NCBI GenBank assembly: GCA_964580055.1
Contig: CAZOJI010000012.1
Span: 1 to 64,000, forward strand
Direction of reading: 5' to 3'
Length of the DNA: 64,000 bases
Source of the DNA: JBDGYW01 sp964580055
Lineage (GTDB): Bacteria > Gemmatimonadota > Gemmatimonadetes > Gemmatimonadales > GWC2-71-9
This document shows, piece after piece, positions 53,270 to 62,655 of the stretch (positions are counted from its first letter, which is position 1; the number at the start of each line of letters is the position of its first letter). The position numbers and the translations under genes are program-made. A model generated the notes under the pieces. It was not told the origin of the DNA. It saw nothing but the letters and a program-made list of their open reading frames with translations, and did not search any database.

Positions 53270-54520
53270 TCAGGCCGCGTCCTTCTTGCCCTCTTCTGGG
53301 ATGTTGAGTTCACCCTCTGACTTCGCGACCCAAACGGCGCAGCAGGTATCCCCGGTAACGTTTACGGCGGTACGGGCCATGTCGAGAATTCTCTCGACAC
53401 CTACGACGAGAGCAATACCCTCCAGTGGGATCCCCAGCTGCGTAAGTACGATTGTCAGCGTGACCATTCCGATACCCGGCACACCGGCGGCTCCGATCGA
53501 CGCCAGAGTCGCGGTGAGTACCACAGTCACCAAGTCAGGGAAACCGAGAGAGATTCCGAATACCTGAGCGATGAAGATGGTACTCACGCCCTGGTAGATG
53601 GCTGTGCCGTTCATGTTCACCGTGGCGCCAAGAGGCAATACGAACGCGGCTACTTCGTTGGAAACGCCGAGGTCTTCTTCGCTTACCTGGAGGTTGACGG
53701 CGAGTGTGGCGTTGCTCGACGAGGTCGAGAAAGCGAATACCATCACCTCGTAGAATCTCTTCAGGAAAAGCAGCGGAGGCATTCCGGACAGGCGCAACGA
53801 AATCGGGTAGAATGTCACGACGAACACCAGCATCGTGCCCAAGGTGACCAGCACGTACTTTAGCAGAGTTAGCAGAATAGCGTAGCCGAACTGCGCCGCC
53901 ACCGCCGCAATCAAGGCGAACACTCCGTAAGGCGCCAGCTGCATGACTCCCTTCACGAGCACGATCATCGCGTCGTTGACGGTCTGCAGCAAATATAGCA
54001 GCGGTTTTCGCTGCTCTTCAGGCAGAATTGTCAGCGCGATACCGAAGAGAAGCGCGAAGAAGATGATCTGCAGGAAATTCGTGTCCGCCATTGCACGGAA
54101 CGGATTCCTTGGGATGATCCTGACGAAAAGGTCCCCGATGGACGGCCGCTCGGCAACCTGATCCAACTGTTCTTGAGTGACGCCCGCATAGTCGCTCAGC
54201 ATTCTCTCCTTCACGTCCTCATCCATACCCGCGCCGGGGTTCAGCGCCTGACCGGCCGCCAATCCCATGGCTACCGCAACAGCAGTGGCAACCAGGTAAT
54301 AGCCGACGGTCTTGATCCCTATCCGCCCGAGTCTCCGCAGGTTGCCCAGGCTGGCGGTTCCCACTATCAGGGACGCCATGACCAGCGGCACGACTATCAT
54401 GATTAGGAGGTTTATGAACGCGTCACCGAGCGGCTTGATCATAGTCGCGAAATCGCCCAACAGAGGTCCGAGTAACGCCCCGAGTATCAAGCCGAGTAGG
54501 ATCTTGGTGTGCAGTTTCAT
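53270..54520 (-). CDS. Dicarboxylate/amino acid:cation symporter (DAACS/GltP family)
   Basis: ATG 54520 gives 416 residues. The EAAT/Glt-fold markers are the Ser-rich hairpin STSSSNATLAV (HP1), the NMNGTA motif (TM7) and GVPGIGMVTLTIVLTQLGIP (HP2). Eight TM helices and two re-entrant loops are expected. These carriers take up glutamate, aspartate, succinate or related acids with Na+ or H+. The frame extends to 54628, but that leader has no sense. It is convergent with the selenoprotein gene. Confidence 0.94.
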   Translation of the reverse strand: MKLHTKILLGLILGALLGPLLGDFATMIKPLGDAFINLLIMIVVPLVMASLIVGTASLGNLRRLGRIGIKTVGYYLVATAVAVAMGLAAGQALNPGAGMDEDVKERMLSDYAGVTQEQLDQVAERPSIGDLFVRIIPRNPFRAMADTNFLQIIFFALLFGIALTILPEEQRKPLLYLLQTVNDAMIVLVKGVMQLAPYGVFALIAAVAAQFGYAILLTLLKYVLVTLGTMLVFVVTFYPISLRLSGMPPLLFLKRFYEVMVFAFSTSSSNATLAVNLQVSEEDLGVSNEVAAFVLPLGATVNMNGTAIYQGVSTIFIAQVFGISLGFPDLVTVVLTATLASIGAAGVPGIGMVTLTIVLTQLGIPLEGIALVVGVERILDMARTAVNVTGDTCCAVWVAKSEGELNIPEEGKKDAA

Positions 54521-54651
54521 ACAGTGTGTCCCGGTCTTGTGTCGATTGTTAGCTTGAACGCTGGCATTTGATATAAACCTTGTTCCGGTCCGCCAGTGTG
54601 CGCGCATGGCAGGGATGCAATGTACCAAGACGACCCGATCTTGTTGAGCCG

Positions 54652-57201
54652 ATGAGCCCGTTCTCTCGTATCAGAGACCACTATCTGCCTCCCGATCCGG
54701 CGGAGTTCAGACGTCAGGAGCCCCGCAGCGGCCGGATAATAGTGATCGCGCCCACCCGGGCCGCATGCGAGACAATTGAGCTGGCTATGGAGCTCAAGCT
54801 GGAAACCGTCCTGGAACGCGAACATGGCGACGAGATCCGCGATCTGGCCGCCAGGCGTGTCGGTTTTGGAATCGTGGCAGCGACCGGCACCGGCAAGACA
54901 CTCGCCATCAGGCCGATAGCGGAAGAAGCACTGCAAGCGCCGCTCAAGATTGGGGTTGTCAACAGGGAACGCGAGGCCACGCCCGAGACACCAACCTGGA
55001 ATGTAGTTATCGTCACCACTGGAATCGCTCGGCGTTGGTTTCAGGACGAACTGATAGACCGCCGCGACACGATAGTGGTGGATGAGATCCATCAGACCTC
55101 GGCGGAGCTCGAACTCTGTCTCGCACTCGGGAAGAGAGCCGGTTGTCGGTTTATCTGGCTCTCTGCGACGGTAGATCCCTCTTTCTACGCGCGGTACCTG
55201 GATTCCGTCGAGACTCTGGAAACAACGGTGTTCGACAGGACCCTGGCCGCCACGGTGCTTTACCGTTCCGAGGACCCGTTCGAATTCCTGGACGACCGTT
55301 TTGTGCGGCATGTGATGCGTGAGCAGCGCGGCGTGGCTGTGTTCTTACCGACACGCGCCCAGGTAGAGCAGATTGCTTCGTTGTTGGGTAGACGTTGGAA
55401 CAAACTCAACGCCGCATTCTATCACGGTGGTGAACCAATAAGGGTCATAAGACCGTTCCTCGACGGGACGGCTCCGAAACCATTTGTGCTGGCGATGACA
55501 CAGGCGGGTCAGTCAGCTCTCAATGTGCGTGGATTGGACACCGTAGTGATATCAGATGCCTGCTATAATGTAGTGATCGATCGTGGCCGGAACGTTCTCA
55601 CGAAGCAGCATCTCTCGGCGAACGAGATCCTCCAGATGGCCGGAAGGGTGCACGGCCGAGTCGCGAAGGGTGAGGTGCATCTGCTGACGGATCGCGATAT
55701 CGAGTTCGAGACTCTTCAGCCGACAACACCCGAGTTCCAGCTGGCCGGGGACAGCGAGCGGGTGGCGCTGACCGCTGCGGCACTCGGTATCGATCTGTCC
55801 GAGCTGGATTTGCCGGTGCCTCTTGACCGAGTAGCCTACAACAGAGCCGTCGAAGAAATGACCAACCGGGGGCTGATCGAAGACGGTAGGCTCACGGAAT
55901 ACGGGCGCGATGTGGAAGCAATGCCCGTAGACAGGCCCTGGGGTGAATTGCTGGTGCATGCCGAGGAACATATCAGCCAATTCGTGGCGGTGATGGCCAA
56001 CATCGATTCGCTGCATCGCTTGACGCGAGAAGACCCGGATTTGCGCGGTCTGTTCGTTTCCGGAAGCGATCACCTCACGGGATACAACATATACGCTGAA
56101 GCGGTGAACGATTACGGCAGCATCGGTAGGGTGTACGGACTCGAGCGTCACCTGTTCGATGAAACCATTGACGAATGGTCTGAATCTCGTGGCGTACTCG
56201 TCAAGGGAATCGAGGACATAGCCCTCGGCATGGCCTCGGTGATGCGAACTCTGGAGCGGGAGCTTCCGGAAGAGATGCCAAAGGTCACCAGTCAGGTGGT
56301 GAACGGTTTCCGGGACCTGGTTGCGCGCGTGATGCCGTTCACCCTGGTCATGGATGGCGAGACCGCTGCTGGTGAGCGGGTGAAGCTATCGGCTTCGTCG
56401 GTTTGCGGAAGGCACTCAGCTATAGCTGGGACGCTCTCATACTTCGCGGATCGATATGGCACACCGCGCGGCGCAATCGAAGGCACGAGATTGCCCTTGA
56501 GACTCATCCAGCGCTACGCGAACCGCAGCAAGCCCGAGGTGGAACTCCGCATCCGACGCGGCCGGCCCAGACTGTTCCTGGTGCGCACATCTTGGTACGC
56601 CGGATTCGTGCTCGACCGCGAACGCACCGACATAGGGTACGATTTCCCTGATGAACACGCGGCAGATTTGAGGCGGGAGCTTGCGCGCAAACTTCGCGAG
56701 GGTGTTGCCCCACATCCCAGTAAAGAGCGGGTTTCCAAGAGCGTGCAGAGGATCGACGACTATTGGCGGAAATCGGGTGGTCAGCTGGCCGAAGCGAGTC
56801 CCGGAAAGGTGGAAGCAGAGCTGCTAGCTCAGCTGCAGGATGTCGACAGTTGGGGAGAATTCCAGGATAAGAAGATAGACCTGAACAGCGACCGTTTCGT
56901 GCCGGAGCGGGAAAGGCGGGTCCTCGACGCCCTTCCCAACTCGGTGACGCTACGGGGTGCCAAAATCCCGGTGCGCTACGAGATCGAGGGCGACCAGGCT
57001 GTAGCCAGACTCCGCCTGCGGGCGGCGCTGGCGCGCCGGGTTCGCGAACGTGACCTTCCTGATCTCGACAGGCCTCTGCGGTTCAGCGTGTTCGTCGGCA
57101 AGAGAGAAATGATCTGCGCATCCTCATTTGAGGAAATGCGGGAGCGCCTATGCAATCTGCCGGCCGACCCACGCGGTCGGCGCAGGCGCAGGCGTCGCTA
57201 G
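54652..57201 (+). CDS. DEAH-box (HrpA/HrpB-like) ATP-dependent RNA helicase
   Basis: ATG 54652 gives 849 residues. Motifs: Walker A ATGTGKT (residues ~77-83), DEIH box VVDEIHQ, SAT, a second RecA domain with VFLPTRAQ and motif V NVRGLDTVV, and motif VI QMAGRVHGR. A winged-helix and ratchet-like region follows (LTEYGRDVEAMP), then a long C-terminal domain (residues ~480-849) unlike E. coli HrpA/HrpB. The last residues are an Arg run. The DEIH variant and QxxGRxxR place it among DEAH/RHA helicases. RNA or DNA specificity is not decided. Its stop overlaps the tetR stop by 4 nt. Confidence 0.85.
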   Translation: MSPFSRIRDHYLPPDPAEFRRQEPRSGRIIVIAPTRAACETIELAMELKLETVLEREHGDEIRDLAARRVGFGIVAATGTGKTLAIRPIAEEALQAPLKIGVVNREREATPETPTWNVVIVTTGIARRWFQDELIDRRDTIVVDEIHQTSAELELCLALGKRAGCRFIWLSATVDPSFYARYLDSVETLETTVFDRTLAATVLYRSEDPFEFLDDRFVRHVMREQRGVAVFLPTRAQVEQIASLLGRRWNKLNAAFYHGGEPIRVIRPFLDGTAPKPFVLAMTQAGQSALNVRGLDTVVISDACYNVVIDRGRNVLTKQHLSANEILQMAGRVHGRVAKGEVHLLTDRDIEFETLQPTTPEFQLAGDSERVALTAAALGIDLSELDLPVPLDRVAYNRAVEEMTNRGLIEDGRLTEYGRDVEAMPVDRPWGELLVHAEEHISQFVAVMANIDSLHRLTREDPDLRGLFVSGSDHLTGYNIYAEAVNDYGSIGRVYGLERHLFDETIDEWSESRGVLVKGIEDIALGMASVMRTLERELPEEMPKVTSQVVNGFRDLVARVMPFTLVMDGETAAGERVKLSASSVCGRHSAIAGTLSYFADRYGTPRGAIEGTRLPLRLIQRYANRSKPEVELRIRRGRPRLFLVRTSWYAGFVLDRERTDIGYDFPDEHAADLRRELARKLREGVAPHPSKERVSKSVQRIDDYWRKSGGQLAEASPGKVEAELLAQLQDVDSWGEFQDKKIDLNSDRFVPERERRVLDALPNSVTLRGAKIPVRYEIEGDQAVARLRLRAALARRVRERDLPDLDRPLRFSVFVGKREMICASSFEEMRERLCNLPADPRGRRRRRRR

Positions 57202-57782
57202 TCAGCCGGTCGGGTGAGCGAAAGCATGGCGAGCCACGCAGCCGAGTAGGCGCCCTCCAGGGCCTTTGGTTCCGTTCCCGCGGCAAGTTGAAAGCCCATG
57301 CCGTCAACCACTGCACCCACGAGTCTTCCGATTTCGGCATCAGGTATGGTCGGCGTCAGGCCAAGTTCGTTGCGCAGCATCGCTGAAAACCGGCCGGCCA
57401 GGCATTCGGCAAACTCGGCACGGAGCCTGTTGGCCAATCCGCCAGTGAGCCGCCCAGCCGCACCCACCAGCGATTGCCACGCCCGAACCGTACCATCCGC
57501 TGACTCAGCGACCAATAGCGACCACGACCGCTCCAGCGCCTCGTTTGCAGATGGAGTCTCAAAGGCCGACTTCCAGCGGCTCGTTCTTTGATCCAACAAA
57601 AGCTCAGCAACCGAGGAAAGCAGTCCCTGCTTGGTCTTGAAGTGATAGTGGACCAACCCCTTCGCTGAACCCGCTGCCTTGGCCACCGCTTCGACGCTAA
57701 CCGATTCGGCCCCTCTCTCCCTTGTCAAAGCCGTCGCACTTTCGAGGATCCTGTGCCTGGCCTTTCCACGTCTTGCCGCCAC
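57198..57782 (-). CDS. TetR-family transcriptional regulator
   Basis: The 194-residue protein has a TetR N-terminal DNA-binding helix bundle: RILESATALTRERGAESVSVEAVAKAAG, then SAKGLVHYHFKTKQGLL. The ligand-binding C-terminal half (residues ~70-194) is helical and Ala/Leu-rich. TetR proteins repress neighbouring genes until a small ligand binds. The gene is divergent from the PAS-Fis regulator, and a palindrome in the gap matches a TetR-type operator. Confidence 0.93.
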   Translation of the reverse strand: MAARRGKARHRILESATALTRERGAESVSVEAVAKAAGSAKGLVHYHFKTKQGLLSSVAELLLDQRTSRWKSAFETPSANEALERSWSLLVAESADGTVRAWQSLVGAAGRLTGGLANRLRAEFAECLAGRFSAMLRNELGLTPTIPDAEIGRLVGAVVDGMGFQLAAGTEPKALEGAYSAAWLAMLSLTRPAD

Positions 57783-57794
57783 GAGCGCCCCCCC

Positions 57795-57812
57795 TGACTG
57801 TCTGTACGGTCA
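57795..57812. promoter_or_regulatory. Candidate TetR-family operator
   Basis: The sequence fits TGACnGTnnnnACnGTCA, a near-palindrome of the kind bound by TetR dimers. It lies 13 nt before the tetR start. A second half-site ACGGTCA is at 57873-57879. Autoregulation and control of the PAS-Fis gene are inferred. Confidence 0.5.
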
Positions 57813-57999
57813 ATGCGAAGGAATTTCCTCAGACACACGATCAAGATAACTTTGAGCCGAGCTATTGGCCAGACGGTCAGGCTAATGCGCCGCCAGTGAC
57901 TGCAAGCCGGTCACGTGAGCTGGTTGCAACGAATGACTCGAATTGAAACCTCATGTGTGTCAGGAGCGTACAGACTTCTGCGTGGCTATTGAAGGTACC

Positions 58000-58443
58000 A
58001 TGACTATGTCATCCGTCTTCTCGCCGCTGGCCCGAGCGGTGCTCGACTCGTTGGCCGAGGGAGTCGTAGTTTTTGACTCTCAAGGCCGCCTCGTTTACAC
58101 AAATGGTCCTGCGCAAGCGGCGCTACGGACTGTCTCGCGAGAGGTGAGGTGGTCGGCTGAATCGCTGGTGCCGGAACTCGCGCAGCTTGGCGCGCGCGTT
58201 GCGCCGCTGCGGGTTGGGGAGACTAAGGTGGGCGAGGCAGTGTATTTGCCGGATGCCACCGGGCAGGCCAAAACGCTCGCGGAGAGAGAACGCAGAGCGA
58301 TTCTGCAGACTCTGGAGAACAATGGATGGCGTCTGGCGCAGAGTGCCAGGGCGCTGGGAATATCGCGCACCACATTGTGGCGACGCCTCAAAGAATACGG
58401 GTTACACCGCAGTGGCCGGGGCAAATGGTCACTGCCCTCCTAG
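58000..58443 (+). CDS. PAS domain plus Fis-type helix-turn-helix regulator
   Basis: ATG 58000 has GAAGG 4 nt upstream and gives 147 residues. Residues ~5-60 look like a PAS fold start (LAEGVVVFDSQGRLVYTN). Residues ~95-140 are a Fis-like DNA-binding helix-turn-helix (ERRAILQTLENNGWRLAQSARALGISRTTLWRRLKEYGL region). There is no AAA+ sigma-54 domain between them, so it is a minimal regulator that probably represses or activates locally. The stop overlaps the outer-membrane gene start by 19 nt, so both are likely co-expressed. Confidence 0.85.
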   Translation: MTMSSVFSPLARAVLDSLAEGVVVFDSQGRLVYTNGPAQAALRTVSREVRWSAESLVPELAQLGARVAPLRVGETKVGEAVYLPDATGQAKTLAERERRAILQTLENNGWRLAQSARALGISRTTLWRRLKEYGLHRSGRGKWSLPS

Positions 58444-60626
58444 CTGGACTCCTCGCATCCGTAGCCCCTCAACAGGGGGAACCCCCGACGTTCAGTGATG
58501 CCGAAACCGCAGAACTGTACGCGAGGGCCCGAGTGCGGCATGTCCGCCAGGACTCGCTCGTGCGCGATTACCGGGCGGAAGTTGAGACACGTATTGACTT
58601 CACCGCGGGCAAGAGTCGCTTCGCACGTCAGACGGCGTTGATGGCGAGCGAGACACGTGCCAGGATTACGTGGCGCGTGCCAAACGATCTGAAGATAGAG
58701 GTCCTCGGCACACGTGCTGCCGCTCCGGTCCTACGGATGGTTGCAGGCATGGGTGTCTCCGCCGAAGATATCAGCGAGGCGGAGCGTGACTTCGGCCAGG
58801 AGATACCGTTCGATCGGCCGTGGTTCATTCCGCGCTCTATGGGTGACAGCGTGCACCTGATGGGCCTGCCGGAGCACGCTGCGCTGCACCCTCTCGCTAC
58901 CGACGCCACAGATCACTATCGCTTCAGCATCACAGACTCGGTGCGAATAACTGTGCCTGGTCGTGAGGTTCGGGCTGTCAAGATGAGGGTGGAGCCAAAG
59001 CACCTTGGTCCTTCGCTCGTTGCCGGCGACATGTGGATTGACTGGGACACTGGGGATGTCGTTCGCCTGATGGTTGTGTTTGTCGGCGAGTTCATGTGGG
59101 AGCAGGTAGATGGAAACACGCCGGAAGACAGTGCAGAGGCGCGCGAAGGGAACAAATGGGCGCGGCGGTTCTTGAGCGTTGAGGCGGATATCGAATATGC
59201 GCTCATTGAGAACCGCTTCTGGCTACCGCACAGGCAATTGCTGGTCCTCACCGTCCGCATCCCCTGGTTCTTCAACTCCACGATGCCGGTGAGATTCGCT
59301 TCCTCCTTCAGAAACTACGAGGTCAACACGCAACCGCAGCTTCAGTTCGCCGTGCCTATCGACGAGGACGATGATCCCGATCGCGCCAGGACCAAGAGAA
59401 GATTGCGCATCTCGGCCGGCCGCGCAGCGACCGAGCAGGGTACAAGAGAGGCGAGAATCAGAGACGGCTATTTCCGAACCAATAATTGGGCCAATGGGCG
59501 TTGGGAGATAGAGGTGCCTCCGGTCGACACGCTGCTGAGTTCGCCATGGGACGAAGAGTTCAAACTCGAGTTCGACCGGAGGGAGCAACTGCGATTCAGG
59601 GAGGCCCTCGTCGATCTGGCGGAACTATCGGAGGGCCTGCCGTCCCAGTGGGTCGGCAGGCTTCAACACGGGGTAGCGTGGGAGCGGTTTTCGGACATAG
59701 TGAGGTTCAACCGGGTCCAGGGCATGTCGTTGGGGATGGGATACCAGGTGAGATTCGGGTTGGATTTCACCACCTTGCACGCCACGGCGCGGTTCGGCCT
59801 TGGCGACCTTCGCCCAACGGCTTCAGTCGTCTGGCGCCGTGATGGCCCGGCAGGGAGGCTGGATATCGCGCTTCACCGCGCGGTGTACGAAGTCGAACCG
59901 TGGACGGGAGGACAGTCGGCCGGCAACTCCATGAACGCAACGTTCACTGGCCACGACTATGCCGACTACCACCTCGCCCTTGGTGGCTCGATCACGTATC
60001 TGTGGAACACCGGGCCGTTGCGCGATGTGGAAGTCACCGCGGGGGCAGAAAGGCACCGGTCGATGTCGACTCGAGTGGATGCTCCCGTTCCCAAGCTCTT
60101 CGGCGCCGGGCAGTTTCAACCCAATCCTCCGGTGTCGGGGGGGATCTTTTATCGCGCGGGCTTATTGCGCCCATTTAGGCTCGGTGCAGCATCGATGCTT
60201 GGCGGCGCCGATCTGCTTGGAAACGATTCCCTGCGCTCGGCGCGTGTCTGGGGTCGCGCATCGATACCGCTGCGGTTCTTCCGCCGCACCGGGACGTTGA
60301 CTCTGCGCGCGGGTACGAGCAGTGGCGATCCGTTGCCCCAGCTGGCATTTAGGCTCGGGGGAACACACACTGTTCGCGGCTTCGACTACGGCACGCGGGT
60401 CGGCCGGGATTTCTGGTCGGCTCAGGTGGACATGGCAATGACAAGGTCGTCTGTCTTTTCGCCCGTAGTGTTCTTCGACATTGGCGATACCTTCAGCAAC
60501 GATCCCATGATGGGTGCGGGGGCTGGCATCTCTCTGATCAACGGATTGCTCCGCTTCAACCTCTCCAAGGGCATGAGGCCTGAAACCGCCGTCCGGTTCG
60601 ACTTGCGGTTCAGCGCATCTAGGTAG
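58425..60626 (+). CDS. Omp85-like outer-membrane beta-barrel protein
   Basis: ATG 58425 gives 733 residues starting with a short signal peptide (MVTALLAGLLASVAPQQ). The N-terminal ~350 residues are a soluble beta-rich part with no recognised POTRA repeats. The C-terminal ~350 residues form a barrel with FRLGGTHTVRGFDYGTRVG and FFDIGDTF, matching the L6 VRGF-like loop of the BamA/Omp85 superfamily, and it ends in an aromatic/basic strand (VRFDLRFSASR). It could insert or transport proteins or lipids; the function is undefined. The ATG overlaps the PAS-Fis stop. Confidence 0.8.
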   Translation: MVTALLAGLLASVAPQQGEPPTFSDAETAELYARARVRHVRQDSLVRDYRAEVETRIDFTAGKSRFARQTALMASETRARITWRVPNDLKIEVLGTRAAAPVLRMVAGMGVSAEDISEAERDFGQEIPFDRPWFIPRSMGDSVHLMGLPEHAALHPLATDATDHYRFSITDSVRITVPGREVRAVKMRVEPKHLGPSLVAGDMWIDWDTGDVVRLMVVFVGEFMWEQVDGNTPEDSAEAREGNKWARRFLSVEADIEYALIENRFWLPHRQLLVLTVRIPWFFNSTMPVRFASSFRNYEVNTQPQLQFAVPIDEDDDPDRARTKRRLRISAGRAATEQGTREARIRDGYFRTNNWANGRWEIEVPPVDTLLSSPWDEEFKLEFDRREQLRFREALVDLAELSEGLPSQWVGRLQHGVAWERFSDIVRFNRVQGMSLGMGYQVRFGLDFTTLHATARFGLGDLRPTASVVWRRDGPAGRLDIALHRAVYEVEPWTGGQSAGNSMNATFTGHDYADYHLALGGSITYLWNTGPLRDVEVTAGAERHRSMSTRVDAPVPKLFGAGQFQPNPPVSGGIFYRAGLLRPFRLGAASMLGGADLLGNDSLRSARVWGRASIPLRFFRRTGTLTLRAGTSSGDPLPQLAFRLGGTHTVRGFDYGTRVGRDFWSAQVDMAMTRSSVFSPVVFFDIGDTFSNDPMMGAGAGISLINGLLRFNLSKGMRPETAVRFDLRFSASR

Positions 60627-60731
60627 AGGCCCTGGCTCACTAACCGCTGCCTTGAGGCACATATACAACCGACATCCCGCACCAATCAGTCGCAGTACCA
60701 TTTCCTAGAGAGCGAACTAGTTTCCGGACAC

Positions 60732-61436
60732 ATGTGCAAGCGATCGTACCGAAGGGAGAACCAGCTGATTTGGCGTAGGGTCAGTCTCGGATACTGGATT
60801 CCAGCAGCGGTGATGCTGTCGGCTTGCGGCGGCCAGGGCGAGTCGGAACAAGAGGCGCCGGTCGACCCTGTCGAGCTCACTACGCCGTCGGAGGTAGACG
60901 AGTTGCCCCCCAGGCCGGACTACCCCAGATCGCGTCGCGGCCACCTGGTCACCGCTACCGCCGGAGACTACGAGATCGAGGGGAGTTGGCGAACGAGTGC
61001 GGGATTCTGCGAGGATATTGGTGTCATCGAGATGTATGCGGGACCGGACGGCAATGGCGTCGGCCTGGTAATGCACATTCCGGAGTCAGAGCCACTCGGG
61101 ACCTATCCGGTGGTTGCGGCCGACGTTGACTTCCCTGAGGCTCCCGCCGCGCTGATAGCGGCTCAGGTCTTTGACGACCCGGACGCGTACGGGTTCCAGG
61201 CTTACACGGGCGAGATGGAGCTCACGGAGATCGGGGAAAGTGTTAGCGGGAGGTTCGCCACCACCATGCGCGAGATCAGGACGGACATGCTCACGCATTT
61301 CGTTGGCGTCTTTGATGACATAGGGCTGGAGGCGCTGGCCGACGACTATTGTGCGGTCGTGAGAGATTCAACTATCGGTGTCGACTCTGCGACGATCGAC
61401 TCGACCGCAATCGATTCCGCGACTGCAGGCAGCTGA
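60732..61436 (+). CDS. Lipoprotein of unknown function
   Basis: The 234-residue protein has a basic N-terminus and a lipobox VMLSAC with Cys at about residue 32, so it is probably lipidated. The mature part is Asp/Glu-rich with a beta-sandwich-like pattern (GDYEIEGSWRTSAGFCEDIGVIEMY) and two later cysteines. The C-terminus has repeats of the form DSATIDSTAIDSATAGS. No family recognised. The end is 4 nt before the TTG start of ispH, so they may be co-transcribed. Confidence 0.75.
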   Translation: MCKRSYRRENQLIWRRVSLGYWIPAAVMLSACGGQGESEQEAPVDPVELTTPSEVDELPPRPDYPRSRRGHLVTATAGDYEIEGSWRTSAGFCEDIGVIEMYAGPDGNGVGLVMHIPESEPLGTYPVVAADVDFPEAPAALIAAQVFDDPDAYGFQAYTGEMELTEIGESVSGRFATTMREIRTDMLTHFVGVFDDIGLEALADDYCAVVRDSTIGVDSATIDSTAIDSATAGS

Positions 61437-61440
61437 TCCC

Positions 61441-62637
61441 TTGCCTGAGAAGTACTTTCGCAAAGGATTTGGACTTCGCAAAGCGGTCGCTGACACGCTC
61501 GCTGCGGATTACCACAGCCAACTCGTCGATCGGATACGAGAAAACAATTTCGAGTTGGTTGTCGGCGATCTCACCTTCCGACTTGCCCGCGAATTCGGCT
61601 TCTGTTTTGGTGTTGAAAGGGCGGTGGAATATGCTTACGAGGCGGCAACCAAATTCAAGGGTAAACGCCTCTTTTTGATCGGCGAGATCATCCACAATCC
61701 GCATGTTAACCAAACACTCCGGCAGATGGGCGTTACGTTTTTGGAGCGCGGTGCGGACGGCCGCTTCGACTACTCCTCGATCACCTCTGACGATGTGGTG
61801 ATCATACCGGCTTTTGGCGTCACCACCCAAGACCTGTTGCATCTGCGGAAAAGAGGCTGCGTGTTGGTTGACACCACCTGCGGGTCCGTGCTGAATGTGT
61901 GGAAGCGCGTGGAGCTCTTTGCCAAAGAAGGATTCACCTCTCTGGTGCATGGCAAGTACTTCCACGAGGAAACAAAAGCTGCTGTCAGTCAGATCGAGAA
62001 ACACGAGAACGGCAAATACATAATCGTGCGCGACCTCGAAGAGACAGATACGATCTGCCGGTTCATAGAGGAGGGCGGAGATCCAGAGAATTTGCAGGAA
62101 GAGTTCGCCGATCAGGTATCCGACGGTTTCGACTTCACCCGTGATCTCGAGCGGGTGGGAATCGCGAACCAGACCACGATGCTCGCCTCGGAGTCTTTGG
62201 CCATTGAGTTGCGCGTGAGGGAGGCACTGAGCCGCCGGTATGGCGAGGGCCAGATCGAGGAGCGTTTTCGAGCCTTCGGCACCATATGTACAGCCACCCA
62301 GGAACGTCAGGATGCCGTTCTCGATCTGGTTCGAGGCAGGCTGGACCTGATGCTGGTTATTGGCGGCTACAACTCGAGCAATACAAATCACCTGGCCAAG
62401 ATCTGCTCGGCGCAGTGTCCTACCTTTCACATAGCGGACGCAGCGTGCATAAGCCCGGAGAACAACACCATTCGCCACATGCCGGTGGGCTCGGCGGAAG
62501 AAGTGGAGGTGTCCGGATGGCTCGAGAAAGGTGATAGGGTGATCGGCATTACCGCGGGCGCGTCGACCCCCAACAACAAGATCGGCGAGACGATCGAGAG
62601 GGTTCTGCTCACGCGAGGTCTTCCGGTCTCAGATTAG
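61441..62637 (+). CDS. ispH: 4-hydroxy-3-methylbut-2-enyl diphosphate reductase IspH (long plant/cyanobacterial type)
   Basis: TTG 61441 gives 398 residues whose start (PEKYFRKGFGLRKAVADTL) lines up with the ~400-residue cyanobacterial/plant form. The three [4Fe-4S] ligand Cys are in FGFCFGVERA, DTTCGSV and TICTATQERQ. The His of HGKYFHEET and the Glu of the TQERQ region are present. IspH makes IPP and DMAPP in the MEP pathway. An ATG-like start 21 codons upstream (61378) would overlap the lipoprotein gene. Its Fe-S cluster would come from the suf system. Confidence 0.95.
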   Translation: MPEKYFRKGFGLRKAVADTLAADYHSQLVDRIRENNFELVVGDLTFRLAREFGFCFGVERAVEYAYEAATKFKGKRLFLIGEIIHNPHVNQTLRQMGVTFLERGADGRFDYSSITSDDVVIIPAFGVTTQDLLHLRKRGCVLVDTTCGSVLNVWKRVELFAKEGFTSLVHGKYFHEETKAAVSQIEKHENGKYIIVRDLEETDTICRFIEEGGDPENLQEEFADQVSDGFDFTRDLERVGIANQTTMLASESLAIELRVREALSRRYGEGQIEERFRAFGTICTATQERQDAVLDLVRGRLDLMLVIGGYNSSNTNHLAKICSAQCPTFHIADAACISPENNTIRHMPVGSAEEVEVSGWLEKGDRVIGITAGASTPNNKIGETIERVLLTRGLPVSD

Positions 62638-62655
62638 ATCCGTTATCGGGCTTCT

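Noticed and set aside
53014..53313. A 99-residue minus-strand frame across the selenoprotein gene
   Set aside because: It is an Arg/Ser-rich shadow. It disappears once the plus-strand frame is read through the UGA.
54517..55311. A 264-residue minus-strand frame opposite the helicase start
   Set aside because: The helicase Walker A and DEIH box lie opposite it, and the frame lacks any domain.
61372..62478. A 368-residue open frame on the minus strand opposite ispH
   Set aside because: ispH on the plus strand has all its catalytic motifs, and the antisense frame has no recognisable domain. High-GC codon bias leaves the opposite strand open.
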